This document shows positions 27,779 to 37,866 of a DNA stretch of 64,000 nucleotides, in pieces. Numbering within the stretch: position 1 is the first letter of the stretch; the number at the start of each line of letters is the position of its first letter. The position numbers and the translations under genes are program-made. Below the pieces are notes generated by a model. The model ran no database searches and had not been told where the DNA came from. It was given only the letters and a program-made list of their open reading frames with translations. The DNA comes from Hoylesella buccalis ATCC 35310 (GTDB lineage: Bacteria; Bacteroidota; Bacteroidia; Bacteroidales; Bacteroidaceae), in NCBI RefSeq assembly GCF_000177075.1, contig NZ_ADEG01000045.1, positions 62,001 to 126,000 on the forward strand. Direction: 5' to 3'.

Positions 27779-28133
27779 TCAAAAAAGTGGGCAAAAAACG
27801 ACCCTTATAAACTTCCAATCTAGAAAAAATCGATAGGCACAGAGGATGCAAAACAAGCGATTTCGGTACCCTGTCAATCGACTTGATGACGTTAGAGCAT
27901 TGAGTTTACTCGACAAGAAGCATTACTTGATGGCGCAATATGCATGTTGTTGGCCAGTAAAAGCATATCTATTACGTACAAAAAGCATTGCTTTTGATAC
28001 AAAATAGTCTGAAATGCAGACGCATAGTGCAACCATACATCTATAAAACATTGTGGCATACGTATTTGCAAATATCGCTAATTCCTTGGCGTATTTACAA
28101 ACTTCAACGACGGAGTTTGTAAATATGCCAAGG
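27779..28133 (+). repeat. Composite intergenic element D: six 22-nt units with head box and tail hairpin
   Basis: This lies in the 770-nt gap between the divergent GH20 and hflX genes. The head segment (27779-27837, CTAGAAAAAAT at 27820-27830) closely matches 12041-12098. Units start at 27892, 27914, 27936, 27958, 27980 and 28002, exactly 22 nt apart, with AGAGCATTG, AGAAGCATT, TATGCATG, AAAAGCATA and AAAAGCATTG cores; the last is degenerate. The tail is a long inverted repeat, 28084-28103 with 28114-28133 (about 20 bp, one mismatch), containing GCGTATTTAC. No gene is supported in the gap. Confidence 0.65.
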
Positions 28134-28279
28134 ATAAGAGAGGACGTTGTCAAGAAAATTTTTAATCAATCAGCCTCATGTTTTTACGCCCTGTCCATCA
28201 AACATCGAAGAAATCTTGACATTGTAGATGAGCTGCTATTGGGTTGCATTGGCCTCTGCAACAAAATAGATGTTTTTAT

Positions 28280-28310
28280 TTTGTCATTTTATCGCTTTAT
28301 TGTAACTTTG
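28280..28310 (+). promoter_or_regulatory. Bacteroidetes promoter of hflX
   Basis: TTTG (28280-28283), 19 nt, TAACTTTG (28303-28310): a full consensus match. The expected start leaves a leader of about 20 nt before the hflX ATG at 28334, which supports that start over the upstream in-frame ATG at 28244. Confidence 0.8.
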
Positions 28311-28333
28311 CAATCACCATATTTATATACCGA

Positions 28334-29578
28334 ATGAAAGAATTTGTCATATCAGAAGCAAAAGCCGAAACAGCCATACTCGTAGGTCTCATCACACAGA
28401 ATCAGAACGAGGAGAAGACCAATGAATATCTGGATGAGTTGGAATTTCTGGCAGACACTGCAGGCGCAGTTACCGTCAAAAGATTCACACAGAAGCTGGG
28501 GGGCCCCAACATGGTGAGTTATGTGGGTAAAGGCAAATTGGAAGAAATTAAGCAGTATATAGAAAACGAGAAAGAAAACGACCGCCCTGTTGGGATGGTT
28601 ATTTTCGATGACGAGCTTTCTGCCAAGCAAATCAGAAACATAGAGAAAGAACTTCAGGTTAAAATTTTAGACCGAACCTCCCTGATTCTCGACATTTTTG
28701 CCATGCGGGCTCAGACAGCCAATGCAAAGACACAGGTTGAATTGGCGCAATACCGATACATGCTGCCTCGCCTGCAACGCTTGTGGACCCACTTGGAACG
28801 ACAAGGTGGCGGCTCTGGTTCAGGTGGTGGAAAGGGTTCTGTAGGTCTGCGTGGTCCGGGTGAGACGCAGCTTGAAATGGACCGCCGAATCATTTTACAG
28901 CGCATCACGCTGCTCAAGCAACGGCTCATCGAGATTGACAAACAGAAAACCACACAGCGCAAGAACCGTGGAAGACTGATTCGCGTGGCCTTGGTGGGTT
29001 ATACCAACGTGGGTAAGTCTACCTTGATGAACTTGTTGTCCAAGAGTGAGGTGTTCGCAGAGAACAAACTTTTTGCCACGTTAGACACCACGGTACGCAA
29101 AGTAGTGATTGAAAATCTTCCCTTTTTGCTGGCCGATACGGTGGGATTCATTCGGAAATTGCCCACCGACCTTGTTGATTCGTTCAAATCAACCCTTGAC
29201 GAAGTGCGCGAGGCCGATCTGCTGTTGCATGTCGTAGACATTTCGCATCCCGACTTTGAAGAACAAATCAGGGTGGTTGACAACACACTGAAGGAATTGG
29301 ATGCAGCAGATAAGCCGACCATGATCGTCTTCAACAAGATAGATCAATACAGATGGGTTGAGAAAGCTCCTGATGACTTGACACCTCCTACACCAGAAAA
29401 CCTTTCGTTAGAAGACTTGAAACGCACCTGGATGGCTAAGTTGAATGAAAACTGTGTCTTCATTTCGGCAAAACAAAAGCAAAACATTGACGAATTCAGG
29501 GAAACGTTGTACAAAGCCGTGCGGCAGTTGCATGTGCAGAAATATCCGTATAACGACTTCTTGTATCCAACTGATTAA
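28334..29578 (+). CDS. hflX: Ribosome-associated GTPase HflX
   Basis: The protein has 414 aa and splits stalled ribosomes in the cytoplasm. The N-terminal HflX domain (residues about 1-165) carries KLGGPNMVSYVGKGKLEEIK. A glycine-rich linker (RQGGGSGSGGGKGSVGLRG) and a coiled coil follow, with the family signature GPGETQLEMDRR. The GTPase domain has P-loop GYTNVGKSTLMN, switch I, LADTVGFIRKLPTDLVDSF and NKID. The ATG at 28334 is chosen from the promoter position and family start. Nine nt separate it from the DUF4954 gene. Confidence 0.95.
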   Translation: MKEFVISEAKAETAILVGLITQNQNEEKTNEYLDELEFLADTAGAVTVKRFTQKLGGPNMVSYVGKGKLEEIKQYIENEKENDRPVGMVIFDDELSAKQIRNIEKELQVKILDRTSLILDIFAMRAQTANAKTQVELAQYRYMLPRLQRLWTHLERQGGGSGSGGGKGSVGLRGPGETQLEMDRRIILQRITLLKQRLIEIDKQKTTQRKNRGRLIRVALVGYTNVGKSTLMNLLSKSEVFAENKLFATLDTTVRKVVIENLPFLLADTVGFIRKLPTDLVDSFKSTLDEVREADLLLHVVDISHPDFEEQIRVVDNTLKELDAADKPTMIVFNKIDQYRWVEKAPDDLTPPTPENLSLEDLKRTWMAKLNENCVFISAKQKQNIDEFRETLYKAVRQLHVQKYPYNDFLYPTD

Positions 29579-29587
29579 TTGAAATAA

Positions 29588-31444
29588 ATGAAAGAGTTCA
29601 GGCCATTAACAAGCGAAGAGATTAATGTATTAGAAAGTCATGGCTGTTGGGCAGAAGACTGGTCATCCGTCATGGTTGCCGAGGGATTCAGTCCAAAGTA
29701 TTTGAGTCGCGTCCTATTCTATGGCGAGAATCGTCTTGGTGCCTTTGAAGAAATGTTGGAGGTAACGAAGGGGTTTTTCAAGCATTCGGGCATTATCAAC
29801 GCCACATTGAGAAACGTAACCGTAGGTGATAACAACCTGATAGAGAACGTTGGCAATTATATCAATAATTATACAATTGGCGACAGTTGTTTTATTTCAA
29901 ACATTTGCACACTCGAGACTACCGAGGGAGCCACGTATGGCGAAGGCAACACCATTTCAGTATTAAATGAAGTGGGCGATGGTAACGTCGTGTTGTTCAG
30001 AGAATTAAACAGTCAGTTTGCCGCCTTCATGGTACAACATTTTCAAGACAAGGCACTCAAAGACGCCATACTCCGTCTCATCAAGGAAAGCATGGCTTTA
30101 AACGAGTCAGACCAAGCATGGATTGGCAATCGTGTGAAAATCGTGAACACAAAAGAAATCACCAACACCATCATCTTTGATGATTGCGAAATCAACGGTG
30201 CATCACGTCTGAGCGACTGTACGATTCTTAGTTCAGAAGCCGCCAGTGTATATATTGGAACGGGCGTAATTTGCGAAAACTCCATCATCTCGCACGGGTC
30301 TTCCATCATCAATAGTGTAAAAATGCAAGATTGCTTTGTGGGTGAAACCTGCCAGATAACAAATGGTTTTACGGCATCTTCCAGTATATTCTTCGCCAAC
30401 AGCTATATGGCAAACGGTGAGGCTTGTGCAGCCTTCTGTGGTCCTTTCTCATCCAGTCATCACAAGAGCAGCCTGTTGATTGGCGGAATGTTCTCTTTCT
30501 ACAATGCTGGTTCAGCCACCAACTTTAGCAACCATGCGTATAAAATGGGGCCGATGCACTATGGCGTGCTGCAACGTGGATGCAAGACGGCCAGCGGTGC
30601 CTATCTGCTGATGCCAGCGAACATCGGCACATTCTCTGTATGTTTCGGCAAATTGATGTATCATCCCGACACGCGCAGCCTTCCGTTCTCCTACCTCATC
30701 GCCTATGGTGACATCATGTACTTGTCGCCGGGACGAAACATTACGACCGTTGGCCTTTACAGAGACATCAACAAGTGGCCGAAAAGAGATTTGCGTCCGC
30801 AACATTCACAAAAGAGTATCGTAAACTTCGATTGGCTTTCTCCCTTCTCTGTAGGCGAAATTGTGGAAGGAAAAAAGATTCTGGAGAAGCTGCGCGAAGC
30901 CTCGGGTGATGATGTTTCAACCTATAATTATCATGAATATGTCATCAATGCCAGTTCGCTAAAAAAAGGTATCAAATACTATGACATCGCACTCCACATC
31001 TATATGGGTGCGGTTTTGAAACGAGTTTTGAAGAAAGACCCGGCACTTACACCGCCCACTACGACGATTGGAACGGGAAAATGGACAGACCTGGCCGGAC
31101 TGCTGCTGCCTGTTTCAGAAGAAGAACGATTGATAGACGACATTAAAAATGGCGAACTCGAGACGATAGATGATGTGCTGCAAAGATTCACGGACATCAA
31201 CGAACACTATCGAGAATACCAGTGGGCTTGGACATACGAACTCATTAAGAATTATTATCAACTCGACACCATCACCTTGGCTGATGCCGATCGCATTCGT
31301 ACAGATTACATCAAGGCGCGTCGGGCATGGATAGCCGAGATTAGAAAAGATGCTGAGAAAGAGTTTGCCATGGGTGACGTAGAACAAAATTTATTCGATA
31401 ACTTCATTGGAAAACTGGATCGAGAGGGTGAATATGAGAATTGA
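29588..31444 (+). CDS. DUF4954 left-handed beta-helix protein
   Basis: The protein has 618 aa, cytoplasmic, with no signal peptide. From about residue 75 there are hexapeptide-like turns (INATLRNVTVGDNNLIENVG, CEINGASRLSDCTILSS, CENSIISHGSSIINSVKMQDC) that form a left-handed beta-helix as in sugar-nucleotide acyltransferases. The sequence matches the Bacteroidetes DUF4954 family in order and length. The central FCGPFSSSHHKSSLLIGGMFSFYNAG is strongly conserved there as I recall. The C-terminal 170 residues are helical. Function is unknown; a transferase or nucleotide-sugar binding role is only a guess. It lies between hflX and the M16 protease gene. Confidence 0.8.
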   Translation: MKEFRPLTSEEINVLESHGCWAEDWSSVMVAEGFSPKYLSRVLFYGENRLGAFEEMLEVTKGFFKHSGIINATLRNVTVGDNNLIENVGNYINNYTIGDSCFISNICTLETTEGATYGEGNTISVLNEVGDGNVVLFRELNSQFAAFMVQHFQDKALKDAILRLIKESMALNESDQAWIGNRVKIVNTKEITNTIIFDDCEINGASRLSDCTILSSEAASVYIGTGVICENSIISHGSSIINSVKMQDCFVGETCQITNGFTASSSIFFANSYMANGEACAAFCGPFSSSHHKSSLLIGGMFSFYNAGSATNFSNHAYKMGPMHYGVLQRGCKTASGAYLLMPANIGTFSVCFGKLMYHPDTRSLPFSYLIAYGDIMYLSPGRNITTVGLYRDINKWPKRDLRPQHSQKSIVNFDWLSPFSVGEIVEGKKILEKLREASGDDVSTYNYHEYVINASSLKKGIKYYDIALHIYMGAVLKRVLKKDPALTPPTTTIGTGKWTDLAGLLLPVSEEERLIDDIKNGELETIDDVLQRFTDINEHYREYQWAWTYELIKNYYQLDTITLADADRIRTDYIKARRAWIAEIRKDAEKEFAMGDVEQNLFDNFIGKLDREGEYEN

Positions 31445-31517
31445 CAGCATGTTCAACCGCAGAAAACAAAGCCTAACAAAATTGGATATTACTAACAGGT
31501 CATTAACTATTATAAAA

Positions 31518-34424
31518 ATGAGAACAAGATTTATATGGTCAAGCTTACTGCTCATACTGTTTCAAAGTAGTCTTTATGCAAAAGTATACGATTACCAAAC
31601 AGTGACGGGTGACCCCATGAAAGCCCGTATCTACACATTGGATAACGGATTGAAAGTTTACCTGAGCGTGAACAAAGAAAAGCCGCGCATTCAAACTTAC
31701 ATTGCCGTTAAGACAGGAAGTAAGAACGATCCAGCTGAAACTACGGGGTTGGCGCACTATTTGGAGCATTTGATGTTTAAGGGAACCAAACAGTTTGGCA
31801 CCACCAATGCGGAGAAAGAAGCTGCTTATCTGCAAGACATCACGCAGCGATATGAGAAATATCGCTTGCTGACCGATGCTGCCGAACGCAAACAGGCATA
31901 CCATGAAATTGACAGTATATCACAGTTGGCTGCCAAATACAACATTCCCAATGAATATGACAAGCTGATGGCAGCCATCGGTTCTGAAGGGTCTAACGCC
32001 TTTACGAGCAACGACATCACCTGTTATGTAGAGAATATTCCGGCCAATGAAGTAGACAACTGGGCTAAAATACAAGCCGACCGGTTTCAAAATATGGTGA
32101 TCAGAGGCTTTCATACCGAATTGGAAGCTGTGTACGAAGAATTCAATATCGGGCTATCGAACGATGGAAGAAAACAGTGGAACGCTCTCAATGCCAAACT
32201 GTTTCCTACACATCCCTATGGCACACAAACCACTATCGGCACACAGGCTCATCTTAAAAATCCATCTATCGTAAACATTCAAAACTATTTCAAGCGCTAC
32301 TATGTGCCCAACAACGTGGCTATCTGCATGGCAGGCGACATGAATCCGGATGAAGTGATAGCCATCTTGGACAAATATTTCGGAACATGGAAGAAGAACC
32401 CAACACTATCCTACCCTACCTTCGCACCGCAACCCGACCTGAAAGCGAGTGTAGACACCACGGTGGTGGGATTGGAAGCCGAGAATGTATTGCTGGCCTG
32501 GAAGTTCGATGGTGCTGCATCACTGCAAAATGACACACTCACCTTGGTGGATAAAATATTGAGCAACGGGCATGCGGGATTGTTAGATTTAAACCTCAAT
32601 CAAAGCATGAAGGTTTTGGAAAGTGGTTCGTTCGTCAATGCCTTGGCCGATTATTCTTCCTTCTGCATGGAGGGATTACCCAAAGAGGGACAATCTTTGG
32701 AAGAGGTCAAACAGCTATTATTGGCTGAGGTTGACAAACTAAAACAGGGAGCATTTGCCGATGATTTGCTCTCGTCAATCATCAACAACACCAAACGCGA
32801 TTATTACAAATCGCTACAGTCAAACCGTTCGCGGGTTTCCATGCTGACCGACGCTTTCATTAACAATCAGAGATGGGAAGATGTGGTCAATCGTTTGGAT
32901 AGATTGGCAAAGATTTCAAAGCAAGACATCATGGCCTTTGCCAACAAACACTTCAAAGACAATTTTGTTTGTGTATACAAGAAGCAAGGCGAAGACACCA
33001 CACAAAAGAAGATAGACAAACCACAAATTACCCCCATCCCCAGCAACCGCAACGAGAGCAGTGCATTTTTGCGTGACATAAAAAATGCACACGCCACGCC
33101 CATACAACCACAATTCCTTGATTTCAAACGCGACCTCACCTTCACTAAGACTAAAAAGAAGCTACCTATTGTGTACAAACACAACAGCGATGATGGACTT
33201 TTTAACCTGGTTTTCAATTGGGATTTCGGCACAACTGCTAACAAAGAGTATGCAGTGGCGTGTGATTACATCAACTACCTGGGTACCTCTAAGAAATCGG
33301 CAGAGGACATCAAACGCGAGTTTTACAAACTGGCTTGCAGCTTCAACATCATAGCCAATCCGCGCAAGATCGCCATTTTGTTGTCAGGATTGGATGAGAA
33401 CATGCCCAAAGCGGTAAAACTGCTCAACGAACTGATGACCGATGCGAAACCCGATGCAAAAGCGTACGAAAAATATGTTGCGGTGACATTGAAAGCAAGG
33501 CAAGACGACAAGAATGATCAACGCAAAAATTTCAATGCTTTAAGAAGGTTTGCCATGTACGGACCGTACAATCAAGTGCGCAATATTGTAAGCGAACAAG
33601 AGTTGAAAGCCTTACAGCCACAGCATTTGGTTGATTTGTTTCAATCGCTCAAACAATACGAACAATCTGTGCTATACTACGGTCCAACGAGTACAAAGCA
33701 GCTTTCTGCCTGCCTTGACAAACTGTATGAGCCTGCCAAGAACAGAAAACCTGCATTGAAAAACAAAGAATATCAAGAACAAACCACACCTCAAAACGAA
33801 GTGTACATTGCTCCCTACAATGCTAAAAACATTTACATGGTGATGTATCACAACGAGAACAAACCTTTTGATGCCAAGCAAGTAGCAGTAGGAACTCTAT
33901 TCAATGAATACTTTGGCGGTGGTATGAACACCATTGTTTTCCAAGAGTTGCGTGAAGCTAGAGGGTTGGCTTATAGCGCATCAGCATTTTACAACAACAG
34001 TCCGTTGAAAGGTCATCCTGAGTATGCACAAACTTATATCATCACTCAAAACGACAAAATGATGGATTGCATCAAGGTGTTCAACAACATCTTAGACACC
34101 ATTCCACAAAGTAAAGCAGCCTTCGACATTGCCAAACAGGGTTTGACGAAGCAACTGGCCAGTCTTCGCGTCACACGCAGTGGTGTACTACAAGCGTATT
34201 TGGATGCCAAAGAAAGAGGCATTGATTATGATGAAAACGAAAGAATTTATCAAGCCTTGCCCAGCATCACCATGCAAGATATTGTGAATTTCGAGCAAAA
34301 AAACATGGCACGCAAACCTTATCGTTACGTCATCTTGGGCGATGAGAAGAATTTAAACATGGAGGCTCTACAGAAAATCGGCAACATCAAACGTCTTTCC
34401 ACCGAAGAGATATTTGGATATTGA
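31518..34424 (+). CDS. Secreted M16-family zinc metalloprotease
   Basis: The protein has 968 aa from the ATG at 31518, chosen because a clean signal peptide begins there (hydrophobic residues 5-20, ending LYAK); the longer frame overlaps the DUF4954 gene. There are two M16 modules. The first carries the inverted zinc motif HYLEH at residues 80-84 with a downstream Glu (AVYEEFNIG). The second, from about residue 520, lacks the motif but keeps FNEYFGGGMNTIVFQELRE and ARGLAYSASAFY, as usual for the inactive partner half. It probably degrades peptides in the periplasm. The gene stands 73 nt after the DUF4954 stop and 61 nt before fumarase. Confidence 0.92.
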   Translation: MRTRFIWSSLLLILFQSSLYAKVYDYQTVTGDPMKARIYTLDNGLKVYLSVNKEKPRIQTYIAVKTGSKNDPAETTGLAHYLEHLMFKGTKQFGTTNAEKEAAYLQDITQRYEKYRLLTDAAERKQAYHEIDSISQLAAKYNIPNEYDKLMAAIGSEGSNAFTSNDITCYVENIPANEVDNWAKIQADRFQNMVIRGFHTELEAVYEEFNIGLSNDGRKQWNALNAKLFPTHPYGTQTTIGTQAHLKNPSIVNIQNYFKRYYVPNNVAICMAGDMNPDEVIAILDKYFGTWKKNPTLSYPTFAPQPDLKASVDTTVVGLEAENVLLAWKFDGAASLQNDTLTLVDKILSNGHAGLLDLNLNQSMKVLESGSFVNALADYSSFCMEGLPKEGQSLEEVKQLLLAEVDKLKQGAFADDLLSSIINNTKRDYYKSLQSNRSRVSMLTDAFINNQRWEDVVNRLDRLAKISKQDIMAFANKHFKDNFVCVYKKQGEDTTQKKIDKPQITPIPSNRNESSAFLRDIKNAHATPIQPQFLDFKRDLTFTKTKKKLPIVYKHNSDDGLFNLVFNWDFGTTANKEYAVACDYINYLGTSKKSAEDIKREFYKLACSFNIIANPRKIAILLSGLDENMPKAVKLLNELMTDAKPDAKAYEKYVAVTLKARQDDKNDQRKNFNALRRFAMYGPYNQVRNIVSEQELKALQPQHLVDLFQSLKQYEQSVLYYGPTSTKQLSACLDKLYEPAKNRKPALKNKEYQEQTTPQNEVYIAPYNAKNIYMVMYHNENKPFDAKQVAVGTLFNEYFGGGMNTIVFQELREARGLAYSASAFYNNSPLKGHPEYAQTYIITQNDKMMDCIKVFNNILDTIPQSKAAFDIAKQGLTKQLASLRVTRSGVLQAYLDAKERGIDYDENERIYQALPSITMQDIVNFEQKNMARKPYRYVILGDEKNLNMEALQKIGNIKRLSTEEIFGY

Positions 34425-34485
34425 TGGCGCAAATAACAATAAAATACGTTTAGAATAACAAGACAATAACAACAATAAAAACATT

Positions 34486-36135
34486 ATGGCACAAACTCCT
34501 GAATTTAAGTATGCGCCCATGTTTCAAATGGGCAATGACGAAACTGAGTATTATTTATTAACAAAAGACGGCGTATCGGTTAGTCAATTCGAGGGAAAAC
34601 CTGTCCTGAAAGTGACTCCGGAAGCACTCACCATGCTCACCCAACAAGCCTTTCACAATGTGAGTTTCATGTTGCGCCGCGCTCACAACGAACAAGTAGC
34701 GAAGATTTTAACCGACCCTGAGGCATCGGACAACGACAAGTATGTGGCACTCTCCTTCTTGCGCAATGCAGAAGTAGCATCAAAAGGCAAACTGCCACTT
34801 TGCCAAGACACGGGTACGGCTATTGTACACGGTGAAAAGGGACAACAGGTATGGACGGGCTTTTGCGATGAAGAAGCCATCTCTCGTGGTGTTTACAACA
34901 CCTACACACAAGACAACCTGCGCTACTCACAGAATGCACCCCTCAATATGTACGACGAGGTGAACACCAGATGCAACCTTCCTGCACAGATTGACTTAGA
35001 GGCAACCGAGGGAATGGAATACAAATTCTTGTTTGTCACCAAGGGAGGCGGCTCTGCCAACAAGACCTATCTGTACCAAATGACCAAAGCCATTATCCAA
35101 AACCCTGGCACCTTGGTTCCTTTCTTGGTAGAGAAAATGAAATCATTGGGTACAGCTGCGTGTCCTCCTTACCACATTGCATTCGTCATCGGAGGCACCT
35201 CGGCAGAGAAAAACCTGCTCACCGTGAAGTTGGCGTCTACTCATTATTATGACGACCTGCCCACCTCGGGGGACGAAACAGGACGTGCTTTCCGCGATAT
35301 AGCATTAGAGAAGGAGCTTTTAGACGAAGCACACAAGATTGGACTGGGTGCTCAGTTTGGTGGAAAATACATGGCTCACGACATTCGGGTGGTACGCTTG
35401 CCGCGCCATGGTGCATCGTGTCCCATCGGAATGGGCGTCAGTTGTTCGGCAGACCGCAACATCAAAGCCAAGATTAACAAAGAGGGTTTGTGGATTGAGA
35501 AGTTGGACGAGAATCCCGGTTCACTCATTCCAGAGGAATTACGTCAAGCTGGTGAAGGCGATGTGGTGGAAATCAACCTCAATCAACCCATGGCAGAAAT
35601 CTGCAAAGAACTGTCGCAATATCCCGTATCTACACGTGTAAGTCTCAACGGTACGATCATCGTGGCACGCGACATCGCACATGCCAAGCTCAAAGCACGT
35701 CTCGATGCAGGCGAAGAGTTGCCCGAATACTTCAAGAACCACCCTATTCTCTATGCTGGTCCGGCGAAGACTCCAGAAGGAATGCCTTGTGGCAGTATGG
35801 GTCCTACTACCGCAAACCGCATGGATCCTTATGTAGACGAGTTCCAAGATCATGGCGGTTCGATGGTGATGATTGCCAAAGGCAACCGCACACAAGTGGT
35901 TACCGATGCTTGTCAAAAGCACGGAGGTTTCTATTTGGGTAGCATTGGCGGTCCTGCTGCTGTGCTGTCGATGAACTCCATTAAGAGCATTGAGTGCGTA
36001 GAATATCCCGAACTCGGCATGGAAGCTATTTGGAAAATTGACGTTGTCGACTTCCCTGCTTTCATCTTAGTTGACGATAAGGGAAACGATTTCTTCAAAC
36101 AACTGAAACCTTGGACGCCTAATTGCACAAAATAA
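34486..36135 (+). CDS. Class I (iron-sulfur) fumarate hydratase
   Basis: The protein has 549 aa and interconverts fumarate and malate. In this phylum it serves the reductive branch that ends in succinate. The oxygen-sensitive 4Fe-4S cluster should be held by the three conserved Cys in [19 protein letters not shown] and [27 protein letters not shown] and the C-terminal [15 protein letters not shown] and GGPAAVLSM regions complete the alpha and beta portions, fused in one chain as in E. coli FumA/FumB. A strong stem-loop follows 33 nt after the stop. Confidence 0.95.
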   Translation: MAQTPEFKYAPMFQMGNDETEYYLLTKDGVSVSQFEGKPVLKVTPEALTMLTQQAFHNVSFMLRRAHNEQVAKILTDPEASDNDKYVALSFLRNAEVASKGKLPLCQDTGTAIVHGEKGQQVWTGFCDEEAISRGVYNTYTQDNLRYSQNAPLNMYDEVNTRCNLPAQIDLEATEGMEYKFLFVTKGGGSANKTYLYQMTKAIIQNPGTLVPFLVEKMKSLGTAACPPYHIAFVIGGTSAEKNLLTVKLASTHYYDDLPTSGDETGRAFRDIALEKELLDEAHKIGLGAQFGGKYMAHDIRVVRLPRHGASCPIGMGVSCSADRNIKAKINKEGLWIEKLDENPGSLIPEELRQAGEGDVVEINLNQPMAEICKELSQYPVSTRVSLNGTIIVARDIAHAKLKARLDAGEELPEYFKNHPILYAGPAKTPEGMPCGSMGPTTANRMDPYVDEFQDHGGSMVMIAKGNRTQVVTDACQKHGGFYLGSIGGPAAVLSMNSIKSIECVEYPELGMEAIWKIDVVDFPAFILVDDKGNDFFKQLKPWTPNCTK

Positions 36136-36167
36136 CAGACCGCAATAGCCTCTCATGGTTATGACTT

Positions 36168-36201
36168 AACCGCCAGCTTTGCATCTTCAAAGCTGGCGGT
36201 T
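36168..36201 (+). terminator. 14-bp stem terminator after fumarase
   Basis: AACCGCCAGCTTTG (36168-36181) pairs perfectly with 36188-36201 around CATCTT. The T-run afterwards is poor (GTTCATTG), but the length and GC content of the stem and its position make termination likely. Confidence 0.65.
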
Positions 36202-36309
36202 GTTCATTGAAAGGTAAACAAGGATTTATTCTGAGTGTATAACTCGCAAATAACAAGAGCTGCTACCCACGAGTATGTAAAATACGCAATGCAAAAAATA
36301 AATCAATTA

Positions 36310-36341
36310 TTTGGGAGTATCAGATTCTTAATTTACCTTTG
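36310..36341 (+). promoter_or_regulatory. Promoter ending 9 nt before a start codon
   Basis: TTTG (36310-36313), 20 nt, TACCTTTG (36334-36341) fully matches the consensus. The only good ATG of the following gene is at 36351, so the mRNA leader would be only a few nucleotides. Confidence 0.7.
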
Positions 36342-36350
36342 CAATTGATT

Positions 36351-36917
36351 ATGATACTCTTAAGAAGACTTAAAATATTATTCTTATCCATATTCGTCTC
36401 AACGATTTTGTCTGCTCAAACGCCCATTGCTAACCGTGTTAACGAGGCGGCCAAACATGTATCAAAAGATGCCTCAGTGGTGGCCAAGTATACGGATAAC
36501 AAGCGTCATAGTCTGTATTACATTCGCAAGGACAAGCTTTTTTGTCTGGATGTGGTGCTCAACATCAATGAAGAACTCAACTTTACGCCACACAAATATG
36601 ATAAAATTTTATCCTCCTACCTCAGTCCTGACGGTGAATACATGTTCATCTGCCTTGACAAGGGGAACAAATCAGGATGGGTACTGGAAGATAGATTCGA
36701 ACTATGGCGAATCAACTCATTTAACAGAAAATCCACACGAATAGCCTCAGGATTTACAATTGATAGAACAAAAGAAGGTTTTCTTCTTCGCAAAACCTCC
36801 AGGTGCTTAAATCCAAGAGCACCGAAATCACGACAAAGATGGATGGTCAGGGATCATCATTTCGACTTGATGGGCCAAGCTACCGTTACCTTACCTGAAT
36901 ACGAGTACCACTTCTGA
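36351..36917 (+). CDS. Small secreted protein of unknown function
   Basis: The protein has 188 aa from the ATG at 36351; an in-frame TTG at 36339 lies inside the promoter and is excluded. A hydrophobic N-terminus (ILFLSIFVSTILSAQTP) is a signal peptide cut after SAQ. The rest contains beta-propeller-like strands (HSLYYIRKDKLFCLDVVLN, LSSYLSPDGEYMFICLDKG, FELWRINSFNRKSTRIASG) without a recognised catalytic motif. It converges on the DUF5715 gene, whose end lies 1 nt away. I do not recognise the family. Confidence 0.75.
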   Translation: MILLRRLKILFLSIFVSTILSAQTPIANRVNEAAKHVSKDASVVAKYTDNKRHSLYYIRKDKLFCLDVVLNINEELNFTPHKYDKILSSYLSPDGEYMFICLDKGNKSGWVLEDRFELWRINSFNRKSTRIASGFTIDRTKEGFLLRKTSRCLNPRAPKSRQRWMVRDHHFDLMGQATVTLPEYEYHF

Positions 36918-36918
36918 C

Positions 36919-37746
36919 CTATCGTGTCGTAACGTGAAAGCATCCTTGGTGTATTTCGTATTTAACATAGCAGCGGTTAAGATTGCGCAAATCGTTCAGC
37001 ACTTCACTTAACACCCACTTCAAACTATCATTACGAACCTGTCGGCGGGCAGGTCCATTTGGGTCTTGTACAGTAATATAACGATTATAACCAATGTCGA
37101 AAGTTGTTCCATAGAGATGGCAACTGTTAGGCATTGCATTGCCATTATGGCCTCTCAATCTCTCAATATCCTCACGACTTCGCATCACGCTGGTGACAAT
37201 AATTTTGTGAAGGGGAATTCCTTTCACTTGCAAACTGTCAAAGAAATTGCGACCAATATCTTGAAGCAAGACGGCAGCCTGTGGCACCAGATAAGGAATA
37301 CTGCTTTTTAAACGATCAACATAGAAATAAGGATTCGCACCAATGTATACCAACTCAGCCTTCCTACTTTCTGCTTCGGCACGATCAAGCACCGGCTTCA
37401 CCCCCAACTTATTGGCGGCAACGAGCTGAACATCATTCTGATCAGGAAACGATTTGGAAAAGTTCTGGACGCTATAAATTCGGTTTTTAACAAGTGATCC
37501 ATCTGCATTGAAAAATTTTGAGCGCATACTCGGACGAGCTTCAGGATTGTTCGCAGCTACGGATTTAACAGCATGATCTTCATGAGACTTTTCTTTCAGC
37601 GTCAGCGAATCAAAATGATTACTCGGGGAAGAGATATCTTTTGCAGTCCTATTGCCTGCAACATCAGGAAAGACGCAACGTACCATGCCCAAAAACACAA
37701 CGCAGAGGGCAAAACCTTGTAAGTATCTCTTCTTTGAAATCTTCAT
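36919..37746 (-). CDS. DUF5715 protein with M15-like metallopeptidase motifs
   Basis: The protein has 275 aa from the ATG at 37746. An N-terminal hydrophobic segment (about residues 9-24, FALCVVFLGMVRC) suggests export or anchoring. The C-terminal 130 residues show SCHLYGTTFD, which fits the SxHxxGxxxD zinc motif of M15 D-Ala-D-Ala peptidases, and a late YEIHQGCFHVTTR that fits their Glu plus second His ligand. IIVTSVMRSREDIERL corresponds to the SxxR segment of the same fold. A cell-wall peptidase role is therefore likely but inferred; the family itself is only named DUF5715. Confidence 0.78.
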   Translation of the reverse strand: MKISKKRYLQGFALCVVFLGMVRCVFPDVAGNRTAKDISSPSNHFDSLTLKEKSHEDHAVKSVAANNPEARPSMRSKFFNADGSLVKNRIYSVQNFSKSFPDQNDVQLVAANKLGVKPVLDRAEAESRKAELVYIGANPYFYVDRLKSSIPYLVPQAAVLLQDIGRNFFDSLQVKGIPLHKIIVTSVMRSREDIERLRGHNGNAMPNSCHLYGTTFDIGYNRYITVQDPNGPARRQVRNDSLKWVLSEVLNDLRNLNRCYVKYEIHQGCFHVTTR

Positions 37747-37866
37747 CAATACAGTTTCTTAGCGACAAAGTTAATAAAAAGAAAACAGTTAATCCCTGTA
37801 CCAATCTTTTTTTTCACTTTTATGAAAAAACTCCAATACCACATCTTTAAAGTCTAATCTTTTTCG

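Noticed and set aside
28053..28337. 94-aa open frame upstream of hflX
   Set aside because: It lies over the tail hairpin of the repeat element and runs through the hflX promoter and start codon in another frame.
31407..31517. N-terminal extension of the M16 protease
   Set aside because: It overlaps the DUF4954 gene and would bury the signal peptide that starts at 31518.
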